A DNA stretch of 14,748 nucleotides from Bacillota bacterium (GTDB lineage Bacteria > Bacillota > Clostridia > DSM-8532), in contig JAEZBW010000218.1 of assembly GCA_023426765.1 (NCBI GenBank), positions 1-14,748 on the forward strand. The letters are read 5' to 3'. The notes under the pieces were generated by a model that saw only the letters and a list, made by a program, of their open reading frames with translations, was not told the DNA's origin and made no database searches. The translations under genes were made by a program, and so were the position numbers. Within the stretch, counting starts at the first letter, position 1. The number at the start of each line of letters is the position of its first letter. Below are positions 1 through 8,029 of the stretch, piece by piece.

Positions 1-128
1 ATGTGCACTCGTGCAGGCTCCAGTACCTGGAGTTTTTCGGAAAGTTTTTCACGGGCGGAGGAAAACCCTTCAGTCCTTTGAAAGCCAATACAAAATATAT
101 TACAGTAAAATCCGATGCGGGACTTTAA
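1..128 (+). CDS. ntpI: V-type ATPase subunit I (a subunit), C-terminal end only
   Basis: This is the last part of the membrane stator subunit of a V-type ATPase, which provides the ion half-channels beside the rotating c ring. The reading frame has codons starting at base 3 and a TAA at 126-128. It reads through HSCRLQYLEFFGKFF and then a glycine-rich GGGKPF stretch, a C-terminal signature typical of bacterial NtpI/AtpI proteins. About 41 codons are visible; the N-terminal domain and most membrane helices lie upstream of the window. The frame runs straight into ntpK after 49 bases, as expected for the I-K order of clostridial V-ATPase operons. The short open frame starting near base 11 in another phase is a shadow. 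Confidence is high because of the sequence signature and the neighbour. Confidence 0.88.
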   Translation, partial: VHSCRLQYLEFFGKFFTGGGKPFSPLKANTKYITVKSDAGL

Positions 129-177
129 TGAAATTTCAACCGCATGCACTGGATAGGGAGATGGAGGTTTTAAAACA

Positions 178-633
178 ATGTGGGAACAGATTATCACCGG
201 ACAAAATTTAGCGTATCTTGGCGCAGCTGTTGCTTTCCTGGTAGCAGGACTGGGCTCCTCAAAAGGAGTTGGTCTGGCAGGTCAGACAGGTGCAGGCGTA
301 TTGACTGAGGATCCATCAAAATTCGGATCAGTCATGCTGCTGGAAGCCCTACCCAGTACCCAGGCAATCTATGGCTTTGTTATCGCTTTTCTGATCATCG
401 GAAATATTAACGAAGCAATGACCCTTGCCGATGGCATGCACTATCTCGCAGCAGGGCTTCCGATTGGTATCGTAGGCTGGATTTCCGCCATTTACCAGGG
501 TAAGGTTGCGTCATCCGGCATCCAGCTGATTGCAAAACGCGGCGAAGCGCTTGGCAGTGCAATTACGCTGGCATTGATGGTTGAGATGTTTGCGATTTTG
601 GCCCTGATTGTATCCATTCTGATGATAGGCTAA
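178..633 (+). CDS. ntpK: V-type ATPase subunit K (proteolipid c-ring subunit)
   Basis: A 151-residue proteolipid with four predicted membrane helices arranged as two hairpins (about residues 12-35, 52-76, 90-108, 126-150), the doubled form usual for V-type rings. It carries the transported ion across the membrane. The residues that coordinate Na+ in Enterococcus hirae NtpK (L61, T64, Q65, Q110, E139) appear here as L58, T61, Q62, Q107 and E136, a constant offset of three. This supports Na+ specificity, which is inferred. The motif is LPSTQ where LPGTQ is usual. The SD is GGAGATGGAGG just upstream of the ATG. A weak hairpin (635-655) follows the stop and might protect this highly needed message. 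It lies between ntpI and ntpE. Confidence 0.95.
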   Translation: MWEQIITGQNLAYLGAAVAFLVAGLGSSKGVGLAGQTGAGVLTEDPSKFGSVMLLEALPSTQAIYGFVIAFLIIGNINEAMTLADGMHYLAAGLPIGIVGWISAIYQGKVASSGIQLIAKRGEALGSAITLALMVEMFAILALIVSILMIG

Positions 634-692
634 TCCGTTGCCGGGTTGCCGACGGCATACAATCAATAACGCAGACAAAAGGAGCGTTCCAA

Positions 693-1295
693 ATGACGGG
701 AACAGATAAAATAAAATCCAGGATCCTTGAGGATGCCCGGGCAAAGGCTTCTGAAATTGAAGAACTGGCCAGGCGGGATGCTGATGAAATCATGAATCAG
801 GCCACCCAGGAAGCGGGCCTGAAGAGAACGGAAATACTGAAAAAGGCCGAGGCGGACAGTCAGGAAGCTTACCGGCGTCTTTTATCCTCCGCAGGGTTGG
901 AAGGCCGCAAGGATCTGCTTCGCGCAAAACAGGATATGGTTGAAGCAGCTTTCCAGGGCGCACTTGAAAGGATTGTTAACCTTCCGGACAGGGAATACCA
1001 GAAGCTGATGGAGGATATGGCTGTCAATGCCGCTGGGAAAGGCAACGGTGAGATCCTCCTTTCTGAAAAGGATCGCAGCCGGTTGAACAAGGATTTCATA
1101 AACAACGTCAACAAGCGTTTGCAGGCAGCAGGAATCAATGGAAATCTCGTGCTGTCAAAGGAGACAATCCGTTCCTCCGGCGGTTTTATATTACGGTCCG
1201 GGGATATGGAAGTGAACAGTACCCTTGAAATTCTTTTCGGGATGTTAAGGCCCGAACTGGAAAATGAAGTGGTCAGGATCCTTTTCAGCACCTGA
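693..1295 (+). CDS. ntpE: V-type ATPase subunit E (peripheral stalk)
   Basis: A 200-residue protein rich in Glu, Lys, Arg and Ala. The N-terminal half (about residues 1-105) is a long charged helix expected to form the coiled-coil peripheral stalk. The C-terminal half (about 110-200) resembles the globular head that contacts subunit B, with a typical end reading LRPELENEVVRILF. The stalk holds the A3B3 headpiece still against rotor torque. The ATG is preceded by AGGAG with 8-base spacing. The partner stalk subunit (G/H) is not visible here and is commonly encoded upstream of subunit I. The stop codon at 1293-1295 touches an in-frame ATG of the next gene, so translation is probably coupled. 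Confidence 0.9.
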   Translation: MTGTDKIKSRILEDARAKASEIEELARRDADEIMNQATQEAGLKRTEILKKAEADSQEAYRRLLSSAGLEGRKDLLRAKQDMVEAAFQGALERIVNLPDREYQKLMEDMAVNAAGKGNGEILLSEKDRSRLNKDFINNVNKRLQAAGINGNLVLSKETIRSSGGFILRSGDMEVNSTLEILFGMLRPELENEVVRILFST

Positions 1296-1315
1296 TGGAA
1301 AAACGAGGAATGGCA

Positions 1316-2326
1316 ATGTTAAAAATAAACCAGGATGACTATGCATATTCGACCGCCCGTATCCGGGCAAAGGAAATAAAGCTTCTGGACAGCGCACGCC
1401 TGGAGAGAATGCTTGAAGCTGCCACGCCGGAAGAAGCCTATAAGGTATTGACCGAATCGGAATACGGGACGGGTGGCGACAGTGCAGGGAATGTTCATTC
1501 TTTCGAAACGCTGCTTGCAGAGGAAATGAAAAAAACCTATGCCCTTTTAGAGGAAATAGCCCCTCAAATCGAGGTGGTCAGAGCCTTCCAAAGAAGACAT
1601 GATTTTTTCAATGTGAAGGTGCTGTTAAAGGCTGAATTCTCAAACCAGGACCCACCTGCCATTTTGATGGATACGGGAACCTTCGACCGGGAAACCATCA
1701 GAACCATGATCCGTGAAAGGGATTATGAACAGATGACCCCCACCATGCACCAGGCGATTTCCGAATTGTATGATTTGTTCCCAAGAACGGGGGATCCGCA
1801 GGTAGTGGATTCAATTCTCGATAAGGCGTCCTACGAGCAGCTTGCTGTTGATCTGAAGGCCATAGACAATCCGTTCTTTCAGGACCTTGCAAACCTTATG
1901 ACCGACATCACCAACATTAAAATCTTTATTCGTGCGCGGTCCATGGGTAAGGCATGGGATTTTTTGAAGAAGCAGCTGATCAGCGGCGGTGAAATTCCTG
2001 AAGGCGTTTATACGCAAAACAGTGACAAACCGGTGGACAGCTTTATCGGTGATCTCCGGCACACAAGGTATGGAGAAGCGGTATATAAGGGTTGGGAGCT
2101 GTATAAAGCAAGGAAAAACATCTCGGGTTTGGAGAAGCTGCTTGATGATCATTTAATGGAATATGTGCGCAGGGCCAAACTGATTACGATGGGCGTCGAG
2201 CCTTTCATAGCCTGGCTTTTTGCAAAGGAAGCCGAGATCAGAAACGCGCGGATCATTATGACAGGAAAGATCAATGGTTTATCCAGCGATCTTATCCGTG
2301 AAAGGTTGCGTTTGGTTTATGTATAA
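1316..2326 (+). CDS. ntpC: V-type ATPase subunit C (rotor-stator d-like subunit)
   Basis: A 336-residue helical protein of the vATP-synt_AC39 family. It caps the c ring and links it to the central axle (D-F). The N-terminus KINQDDYAYSTARIRAKE and the C-terminal segment around 'VEPFIAWLFAKEAEIRNARIIMTGK' are typical; the latter is the family's strongest signature (quoted in two parts because it is long). In-frame ATGs exist at 1295, 1310 and 1316. I chose 1316 because GAGGA at 1305-1309 sits 6 bases upstream and the protein then begins MLKINQ like its relatives. Starting at 1295 would add seven residues and lacks a good SD. Its 3' end overlaps ntpF by 8 bases. Confidence 0.92.
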   Translation: MLKINQDDYAYSTARIRAKEIKLLDSARLERMLEAATPEEAYKVLTESEYGTGGDSAGNVHSFETLLAEEMKKTYALLEEIAPQIEVVRAFQRRHDFFNVKVLLKAEFSNQDPPAILMDTGTFDRETIRTMIRERDYEQMTPTMHQAISELYDLFPRTGDPQVVDSILDKASYEQLAVDLKAIDNPFFQDLANLMTDITNIKIFIRARSMGKAWDFLKKQLISGGEIPEGVYTQNSDKPVDSFIGDLRHTRYGEAVYKGWELYKARKNISGLEKLLDDHLMEYVRRAKLITMGVEPFIAWLFAKEAEIRNARIIMTGKINGLSSDLIRERLRLVYV

Positions 2327-2639
2327 AATTGGTGTCATCGGAGAAAAGGATGCGGTATTGGGTTTTAAAGCGCTGGGCTTTTCGGTTTTTCCCGTGGAAA
2401 ACAGGGAACAGGCTGCAAAAACGCTGACAGAACTGGCCCGGAACAAGTATGCCGTCATCTATATCACAGAACAAACAGCGGCCGGCATCAAGCATGAGAT
2501 CGATCAATACCGCGAAGATCGCTTTCCGGCGGTAATCCCTATTCCGGGCATCCAGGGAAGTCTGGGAATCGGCATGCAGGGCGTGAAGAAGTGCGTGGAA
2601 AAAGCCGTGGGAGCAGACATTTTGTTCCGGGATGAATAA
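2319..2639 (+). CDS. ntpF: V-type ATPase subunit F (central axle)
   Basis: A 106-residue protein starting MYKIGVIGEKDAVLGFKALG, the standard start of bacterial V-type F subunits, with a Rossmann-like alpha/beta fold. With subunit D it forms the rotating central shaft. The open frame extends upstream to 2274, but those residues do not belong to the family, and the ATG at 2319 overlaps the end of ntpC by 8 bases. The nearest SD-like sequence (AAAGG, 2301-2305) is distant and weak, so translation probably depends on coupling to ntpC. It is followed by the longest gap in the operon (178 bases) before ntpA. Confidence 0.9.
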   Translation: MYKIGVIGEKDAVLGFKALGFSVFPVENREQAAKTLTELARNKYAVIYITEQTAAGIKHEIDQYREDRFPAVIPIPGIQGSLGIGMQGVKKCVEKAVGADILFRDE

Positions 2640-2706
2640 CCGGCAGAGCCCATGTTTACCGCAAACCGAAGTCACTGTCGGTTATATTAAAAAACATGAG
2701 AATGAC

Positions 2707-2730
2707 CATTCCATAGATAGAACTGGAATG
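2707..2730 (+). other. Small hairpin in the ntpF-ntpA intergenic gap
   Basis: CATTCCA (2707-2713) and TGGAATG (2724-2730) are perfect 7-base inverted repeats around a 10-base loop, in the only sizeable gap inside the operon. There is no T-tract, so it is not a typical terminator. It could be an mRNA processing or stability element that sets the stoichiometry of the upstream (KECF) and downstream (ABD) genes. Nothing else recognisable lies in the gap. Confidence 0.35.
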
Positions 2731-2817
2731 AGATTGAAGAATAAAATTAAGTACCGGCAATCAAGCATTTATGTCTATGAAAACCGTTGCTGAAGGTACT
2801 GGAAGAGAGGGATAGGT

Positions 2818-4587
2818 TTGAGCCAGGGAAGAATAGTCAAGGTATCGGGGCCTCTGGTCATCGCCGAGGGGATGAGAGACGCCAATATGTTCGATGTGGT
2901 TCGGGTCAGTGAACACATGCTTATCGGCGAAATTCTTGAAATCCATGGCGACAGGGCATCCATACAGGTATATGAGGAAACTTCAGGACTGGGTCCGGGC
3001 GGACCGGTTGTAACGACCGGGGCTCCGTTGAGTGTAGAGCTGGGACCGGGGCTTCTGGAAAATATGTTCGACGGCATACAACGCCCCCTGGAAGCCATGC
3101 GCGCGCAGGCGGGAAGCAATATCACCCGCGGCATCAATATTCCCGCACTGGATCATGAAAAGAAATGGAGCTTTAAACCCCTTGCAGTAAAGGGTGAAAA
3201 GGTGATAGCCGGCGATGTCATCGGTACCGTCCAGGAAAATGTGATTTTTGAACATCGCATCATGGTGCCTTTTGGTATCGAAGGAACTGTCGAATCCATT
3301 CATGAAGGTGATTATACAGTGGATCAAACCGTTGCTGTCGTCAGAAAACGGGACGGCAGTACGGTGAAATTAACCATGATGCAGACCTGGCCTGTTCGCA
3401 GAGAAAGGCCTTACAAGGAAAAGCTTCCTCCGGACGAACCGATGGTTACCGGGCAAAGGGTTATCGATACGCTGTTCCCGATAGCAAAAGGCGGCGTGGC
3501 TGCGATTCCAGGGCCTTTTGGAAGCGGTAAGACCGTCGTGCAGCATCAGCTGGCTAAATGGGCCGATGCCGATTTGGTGGTTTATATCGGCTGCGGTGAG
3601 CGCGGTAACGAAATGACAGACGTTTTGATGGAATTCCCGGAACTGAAGGATCCGAGAACCGGGGAATCCCTGATGAAAAGAACGGTTTTGATTGCGAATA
3701 CATCCGATATGCCTGTGGCAGCCCGTGAAGCATCCATCTACACCGGTATTACCATCGCAGAATACTTCCGCGATATGGGTTATTCGGTTGCTTTGATGGC
3801 CGATTCAACCTCCCGTTGGGCCGAAGCTCTGCGTGAAATGTCCGGACGTCTTGAAGAAATGCCCGGTGAAGAAGGGTATCCCGCATACCTGTCCTCCCGA
3901 CTGGCACAATTCTACGAACGTGCCGGAAAGGTTGTCACGCTGGGATCCGAAGGCCGTAAAGGCGCCTTGTCTGCAATCGGTGCTGTTTCACCTCCTGGCG
4001 GAGATATTTCCGAACCGGTTACCCAGGCAACCCTTCGAATTGTAAAGGTGTTCTGGGGGCTGGATGCCAATCTTGCTTATCGCAGACATTTCCCGGCCAT
4101 TAACTGGCTGATCAGCTATTCCCTGTATACCGACCGTATGCAGGAGTGGTACAACAGCAATATCTCCCGGGACTACAACAAGTATAGATCGCAAATGATG
4201 AAGATTCTGCAGGAAGAATCAGAGCTGGACGAAATTGTAAGGCTTGTCGGCGTGGACGCCCTTTCTCCGAAGGACAGGGTTACGCTGGAAGCAGCGCGAT
4301 CCATCCGTGAAGACTACCTGCATCAGGACGCCTTCCACGAAATCGATACTTATGCCACCTTGCACAAGCAATTCAGAATGCTGAAAATGATTCTGAACTA
4401 TTACTATATGGCACAGGATGCATTGAAGAAGAATGTGGATCTGAAGGATCTTTTCGGACTGCCCGTGAGGGAAAGAATCGGCCGTGCGAAGTATGTGCCC
4501 CAGGACAGTATGGATGTTGAGTTTAACCATATCGAACAGGAATTGTCCGAGCAAATGGATGCACTTGTAGCAAAGGAAGGTGAATAG
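2818..4587 (+). CDS. ntpA: V-type ATPase catalytic subunit A
   Basis: A 589-residue catalytic ATPase subunit, the usual family length. It has an N-terminal beta-barrel (about 1-70), a V-type 'bulge' insertion (about 110-190) and a RecA-like nucleotide-binding core. The P-loop GPFGSGKT lies at 232-239 with K238 and T239. The catalytic Glu is E261 in GCGERGNEM. The numbering matches that known for E. hirae NtpA. Three copies alternate with three B subunits and hydrolyse ATP. The start is TTG at 2818, preceded by GAGAGGGATAGG; this gives the correct N-terminus SQGRIVKVSGPLV, and no ATG upstream fits. The non-ATG start follows a 178-base gap with a hairpin, so expression may be tuned separately from the genes before it. 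The next gene starts 2 bases after the stop. Confidence 0.97.
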   Translation: MSQGRIVKVSGPLVIAEGMRDANMFDVVRVSEHMLIGEILEIHGDRASIQVYEETSGLGPGGPVVTTGAPLSVELGPGLLENMFDGIQRPLEAMRAQAGSNITRGINIPALDHEKKWSFKPLAVKGEKVIAGDVIGTVQENVIFEHRIMVPFGIEGTVESIHEGDYTVDQTVAVVRKRDGSTVKLTMMQTWPVRRERPYKEKLPPDEPMVTGQRVIDTLFPIAKGGVAAIPGPFGSGKTVVQHQLAKWADADLVVYIGCGERGNEMTDVLMEFPELKDPRTGESLMKRTVLIANTSDMPVAAREASIYTGITIAEYFRDMGYSVALMADSTSRWAEALREMSGRLEEMPGEEGYPAYLSSRLAQFYERAGKVVTLGSEGRKGALSAIGAVSPPGGDISEPVTQATLRIVKVFWGLDANLAYRRHFPAINWLISYSLYTDRMQEWYNSNISRDYNKYRSQMMKILQEESELDEIVRLVGVDALSPKDRVTLEAARSIREDYLHQDAFHEIDTYATLHKQFRMLKMILNYYYMAQDALKKNVDLKDLFGLPVRERIGRAKYVPQDSMDVEFNHIEQELSEQMDALVAKEGE

Positions 4588-4589
4588 GC

Positions 4590-5963
4590 ATGTTAAAGGA
4601 ATACCGTTCCATCGTTGAAGTAGCCGGTCCTCTGATGCTGGTGCAGGATGTTGAAGGAGTTACGTTTAATGAATTGGGAGAGATAGAGCTGGCCAACGGT
4701 GAAATCCGCCGTTGCAAGGTGCTGGAGGTTGACGGGTCCAACGCGGTGGTTCAGTTGTTTGAAAGCGCTGTTGGCATCAACCTGTCCAACAGCAAAGTGC
4801 GCTTTTTTGGCTGTGGTTTGGAACTGGCGGTTTCAATGGATATGCTTGGCCGTGTTTTTGACGGTCTTGGAAAGCCTATAGACGGCGGGCCTGAAATCAT
4901 TCCCGATGACAGGCTTGATATCAATGGCGTACCGATGAATCCTGCTGCTCGTGATTATCCTTCGGAGTTCATCCAAACCGGCGTATCTGCCATAGACGGA
5001 CTGAACACACTGGTTCGTGGACAAAAGCTGCCAATATTCTCGGGCTCGGGTTTGCCCCATGCCCAATTGGCCGCACAGATCGCAAGGCAGGCAAAGGTTC
5101 TGGGTACCGACAGCAAGTTTGCCGTGGTGTTTGGCGCCGTAGGTATCACCTTTGAAGAAGCCGACTTTTTTATCAGCGATTTTAAGAAAACCGGTGCTAT
5201 CGACCGGGCGGTTTTGTTCATGAATCTTGCCAACGACCCGGCGGTTGAGCGTATCGCAACACCCCGTATGGCTTTGTCCGCGGCAGAATATCTCGCCTTT
5301 GAGAAAGACATGCATGTGCTTGTCATCATCACGGACATCACAAACTATGCAGAAGCATTGCGTGAGGTTTCCGCAGCCCGCAAGGAAGTACCGGGCCGCC
5401 GCGGTTACCCCGGATATCTTTATACCGACCTTGCAACCCTTTACGAGCGCGCAGGGAGGAAGAAGGGTCATGAAGGAAGTATCACAATGATACCAATCCT
5501 GACCATGCCCGAAGATGACAAAACCCATCCCATTCCGGATTTAACAGGGTATATTACCGAAGGGCAGATCATTCTCAGCCGCGAGCTGCATAAAAAGGGT
5601 GTCATGCCTCCCATTGATGTGCTGCCGTCCCTGTCCCGTCTGAAGGATAAGGGTATTGGTAAGGGAAAGACCCGCGAGGATCACGCCAATACAATGAACC
5701 AGCTTTTCGCTGCTTACGCCCGCGGGAAGGAAGCAAAGGAACTGGCGGTTATTCTTGGTGATGCAGCCCTTACAGAAACAGACAAGCTGTATGCGAAGTT
5801 TGCTGAACACTTTGAAGCGGAATATGTTTCCCAGGGTTTTCAAACCGAACGGGGCATTCAGAACACGCTGGAGATTGGGTGGGATCTGTTGTCCATCCTA
5901 CCGGTTGGAGAACTGAAGCGTATCAAGCAGGAATTCATCGACAAATATTTCCCGAAGAAGTAA
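4590..5963 (+). CDS. ntpB: V-type ATPase regulatory subunit B
   Basis: A 457-residue non-catalytic headpiece subunit. The position that is a P-loop in catalytic subunits reads SGSGLPHAQLAAQ (about 151-163), the normal degenerate form for subunit B. R350 in LPSLSR corresponds to the arginine finger that reaches the A-subunit active site. The segment PGRRGYPGYLYTDLATLYER (268-287) is a family hallmark. The ATG lies 2 bases past the ntpA stop, with AAGGAAGGTGAATAG as the SD inside the end of ntpA, so the two are translationally coupled, which fits the 3:3 stoichiometry of the A3B3 ring. There are no anomalies. Confidence 0.97.
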   Translation: MLKEYRSIVEVAGPLMLVQDVEGVTFNELGEIELANGEIRRCKVLEVDGSNAVVQLFESAVGINLSNSKVRFFGCGLELAVSMDMLGRVFDGLGKPIDGGPEIIPDDRLDINGVPMNPAARDYPSEFIQTGVSAIDGLNTLVRGQKLPIFSGSGLPHAQLAAQIARQAKVLGTDSKFAVVFGAVGITFEEADFFISDFKKTGAIDRAVLFMNLANDPAVERIATPRMALSAAEYLAFEKDMHVLVIITDITNYAEALREVSAARKEVPGRRGYPGYLYTDLATLYERAGRKKGHEGSITMIPILTMPEDDKTHPIPDLTGYITEGQIILSRELHKKGVMPPIDVLPSLSRLKDKGIGKGKTREDHANTMNQLFAAYARGKEAKELAVILGDAALTETDKLYAKFAEHFEAEYVSQGFQTERGIQNTLEIGWDLLSILPVGELKRIKQEFIDKYFPKK

Positions 5964-6032
5964 AAACGGCCGGCAGGATAATGTCTTCCTGCCGCCTGTC
6001 CTACCCAAACGAGGACGGAAGGAGAAACTCGC

Positions 6033-6683
6033 ATGGCCCGATTGAATGTCAATCCAACCCGTATGGTTTTAACCGGCCTGAAGAAACGGTTAAAAACCGC
6101 AAGACGCGGCCATAAGCTGCTGAAGGACAAACGGGATGAATTGATGAAAAAGTTTCTGGACATCGTCCGTGAAAATAAAAGACTGCGTGAAGAAGTGGAA
6201 GAGCAGCTGAAGGTGGTGCATTCCCGCTTTGTTATGGCAAGGGCGGTGATGAATTCCGAGCTTGTTGAGGAAGCGCTGATGTTTCCAAAGGTGGAAGTGA
6301 ACCTGAATACGTCCACCCGCAACATCATGAGCGTGGATGTACCTGTTTTGGAATTTACCACTGAAGGCGGAACAGAGGGAGACATCTACCCCTATGGGTT
6401 TGCCAATACCACAGGCGAACTAGACGAGGCCATTGCCACTTTGTCCGACCTTACTCCTGAACTTCTGAAGCTTGCGGAAATGGAAAAGTCGGCCCAGCTT
6501 CTGGCCGATGAAATAGAAAAAACCCGCCGCCGCGTGAATGCGCTGGAATATGTGCTGATTCCGAACCTGGAGGAAACGATTAAATACATTGTCATGAAGC
6601 TGGACGAGAACGAGCGCTCCAACCTTACGAGATTAATGAAGGTGAAGGACATGGTTTTGAAGGACGCACACAAGTATAAATAA
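6033..6683 (+). CDS. ntpD: V-type ATPase subunit D (central axle)
   Basis: A 216-residue protein beginning ARLNVNPTRMVLTGLKKRLK, the classic subunit D start, followed by long helices at both ends (about 10-75 and 140-210) that form the antiparallel coiled coil of the rotor shaft inside A3B3. The short middle segment contacts F and C. The SD is GGAAGGAGAA, 7-8 bases before the ATG. A 69-base gap separates it from ntpB. It is the last gene of the operon, and a terminator follows about 50 bases after its stop. Confidence 0.95.
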   Translation: MARLNVNPTRMVLTGLKKRLKTARRGHKLLKDKRDELMKKFLDIVRENKRLREEVEEQLKVVHSRFVMARAVMNSELVEEALMFPKVEVNLNTSTRNIMSVDVPVLEFTTEGGTEGDIYPYGFANTTGELDEAIATLSDLTPELLKLAEMEKSAQLLADEIEKTRRRVNALEYVLIPNLEETIKYIVMKLDENERSNLTRLMKVKDMVLKDAHKYK

Positions 6684-6734
6684 ACAGAGATTTTGTGAGA
6701 CTCAGAAAACTGATGATACGATAATGATAATTAG

Positions 6735-6770
6735 AACAGGGATAAAGTTATGATTTTCCCTGTTTTTTTT
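6735..6770 (+). terminator. Rho-independent terminator of the V-ATPase operon
   Basis: AACAGGGA (6735-6742) pairs perfectly with TCCCTGTT (6757-6764) over a 14-base loop, followed directly by a run of T ending at 6770. It marks the end of the ATPase transcript and isolates it from the recombinase promoter just downstream. Confidence 0.85.
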
Positions 6771-6785
6771 CTAGAAAAAAAATAT

Positions 6786-6815
6786 TTGACAAATGAGGGG
6801 CGAGGAGGATAGAAT
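6786..6815 (+). promoter_or_regulatory. Predicted sigma-A promoter of the recombinase gene
   Basis: A perfect -35 TTGACA (6786-6791) and a TAGAAT -10 (6810-6815) are separated by 18 bases. The spacer is purine-rich (GAGGAGG) but too far from the ATG to be an SD. Transcription would start near 6822. The dyad CAAATGTTTG (6831-6840) lies just beyond and could be an operator (see findings). Confidence 0.65.
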
Positions 6816-6855
6816 AGTATCATAAAAAAACAAATGTTTGCGGTAGATTGTAAAA

Positions 6856-7920
6856 ATGTATCAGATCAATAGTATTGAAGAGGACAATAAAATAATAAGA
6901 TTATCCATTCACTATGATAAGCAATTGGTCGAAAAAATCAGAAACATTCCTGGCCGGGCGTGGGATAATACTAAAAAACAATGGATTTTTCCCAAGAATA
7001 GAACAACCGTAGAAAGCCTTGAGTTTCTTTTTGGAAAATCCGATGTTTTCAAAAAACTTCATGAAGCAAAGCAGCAACTAGTTCAGCCGCAAAGAGATAT
7101 TAAAGAATACTCCCGTGAACTCTATATCAGAAACTTCAGCAGCAAAACAATAAAAGCGTATACGGGTCACTTCAGAAGATATATGAATTACAATTCAAAT
7201 TACCGCATATTCGATTTGGAGAATATTAAGCAATATCTTTACTATATACAACAGGGGAAAGAGAATTCTTCATCGTATGCAGCACAATGTATAAGTGCTT
7301 TGAAATTCTGGTATTGCAATTTACTGGATGTTACTGTTGAATCATTTAAAATTGGAATTCCTAAGAGGGAAAAAAGGTTACCCAATTTTTTATCAAAGGA
7401 TGAAATTAGACTAATATTCGCTCAAATAAAAAACATCAAGCATAAAACAATTTTGTTGACGATATATTCAGGAGGGCTAAGAATCGGCGAAGCAGTAAGG
7501 TTAAAGCCATCAGATATTCTTAGTGATCAACATTTTATTTCAGTGAAAATGGCAAAAGGGAGAAAAGATAGGATTACACTATTATCTATAAAGGTATTGG
7601 AGGAGCTTCGTAATTACTACAAGAAGTATAAACCTGAAATATGGCTTTTTCCGGGGCAGGATCCAGAGAAACATATCACAGAAAGAAGCATACAGAGAGT
7701 CTTTGAAGCAGCTTGTATAAAAGCAGGAATTGCCAAGGAGCCAACGGTACATTGGCTTCGTCACTCGTTTGCTACCCATTTATTGGAATGTGGGGTTGAT
7801 ATACGATATATACAAGAATTATTAGGTCATCAAAGCACGAAGACAACCGAAATCTATACCCATGTGTGTACCAATATTATACAAAAAATAAAGAATCCGC
7901 TTGACGACATCCAAATTTAG
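6856..7920 (+). CDS. Tyrosine recombinase (integron-like integrase, non-canonical)
   Basis: A 354-residue site-specific recombinase. The catalytic set is complete: R209 (SGGLRIGE), K234 (MAKGRKD), H299 and R302 (HWLRHSFATHLLE), H325 (LLGHQ) and nucleophile Y334 (EIYTH). The ending KNPLDD resembles the SPLDD end of integron integrases. Residues 1-75 form an extra N-terminal domain with a GRAWDNTKKQWIFP motif, seen in some Firmicute and Bacteroidetes recombinases. A core-binding (SAM-like) domain spans about 82-165. Between the lysine hairpin and WLFPG only about 20 residues occur, so the long insertion that defines classical IntI appears absent. There is no clear SD at this ATG. The gene points toward the cassettes and ends 87 bases before the first cassette, unlike most integrons, where intI is divergent. 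It probably excises and inserts the cassettes downstream, inferred from position; it could instead be an unrelated Xer-type enzyme. Confidence 0.85.
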   Translation: MYQINSIEEDNKIIRLSIHYDKQLVEKIRNIPGRAWDNTKKQWIFPKNRTTVESLEFLFGKSDVFKKLHEAKQQLVQPQRDIKEYSRELYIRNFSSKTIKAYTGHFRRYMNYNSNYRIFDLENIKQYLYYIQQGKENSSSYAAQCISALKFWYCNLLDVTVESFKIGIPKREKRLPNFLSKDEIRLIFAQIKNIKHKTILLTIYSGGLRIGEAVRLKPSDILSDQHFISVKMAKGRKDRITLLSIKVLEELRNYYKKYKPEIWLFPGQDPEKHITERSIQRVFEAACIKAGIAKEPTVHWLRHSFATHLLECGVDIRYIQELLGHQSTKTTEIYTHVCTNIIQKIKNPLDDIQI

Positions 7921-8005
7921 GAATAGTATAAAATTACTTATACGACATACGTCGCAGATCACACCACCATGTTTACTTATTATGAACAGAGACAGGGAAG
8001 AAGAA

Positions 8006-8023
8006 GTTATGTGTAATGCAGTG
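8006..8023 (+). other. attI-like junction and left end of cassette 1
   Basis: GTTATGTGTAATGCAGTG marks where cassette 1 begins, with the presumed crossover after G8006. Its reverse complement matches the right end of the same cassette (8597-8614) at 17 of 18 positions, which defines the boundary. The 85 bases between the recombinase stop and this point would be the attI region. I see no clear second inverted core there. Confidence 0.65.
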
Positions 8024-8029
8024 AAATAA

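Noticed and set aside
1295..1315. Upstream ATG for ntpC overlapping the ntpE stop
   Set aside because: The overlap is attractive, but there is no well-placed SD, while GAGGA fits the ATG at 1316 and gives the family's normal N-terminus.
4833..5528. Long antisense open frame (231 codons) opposite ntpB
   Set aside because: It is a shadow of a strongly conserved coding frame; composition is that of reversed codons, with no SD and no recognisable domain. Other antisense frames over ntpE, C, F, A and D were dropped for the same reason.
6684..6855. RNA gene or attC before the recombinase
   Set aside because: The stretch is fully explained by a terminator, a promoter and a short leader; no GTTA core with paired boxes is present.
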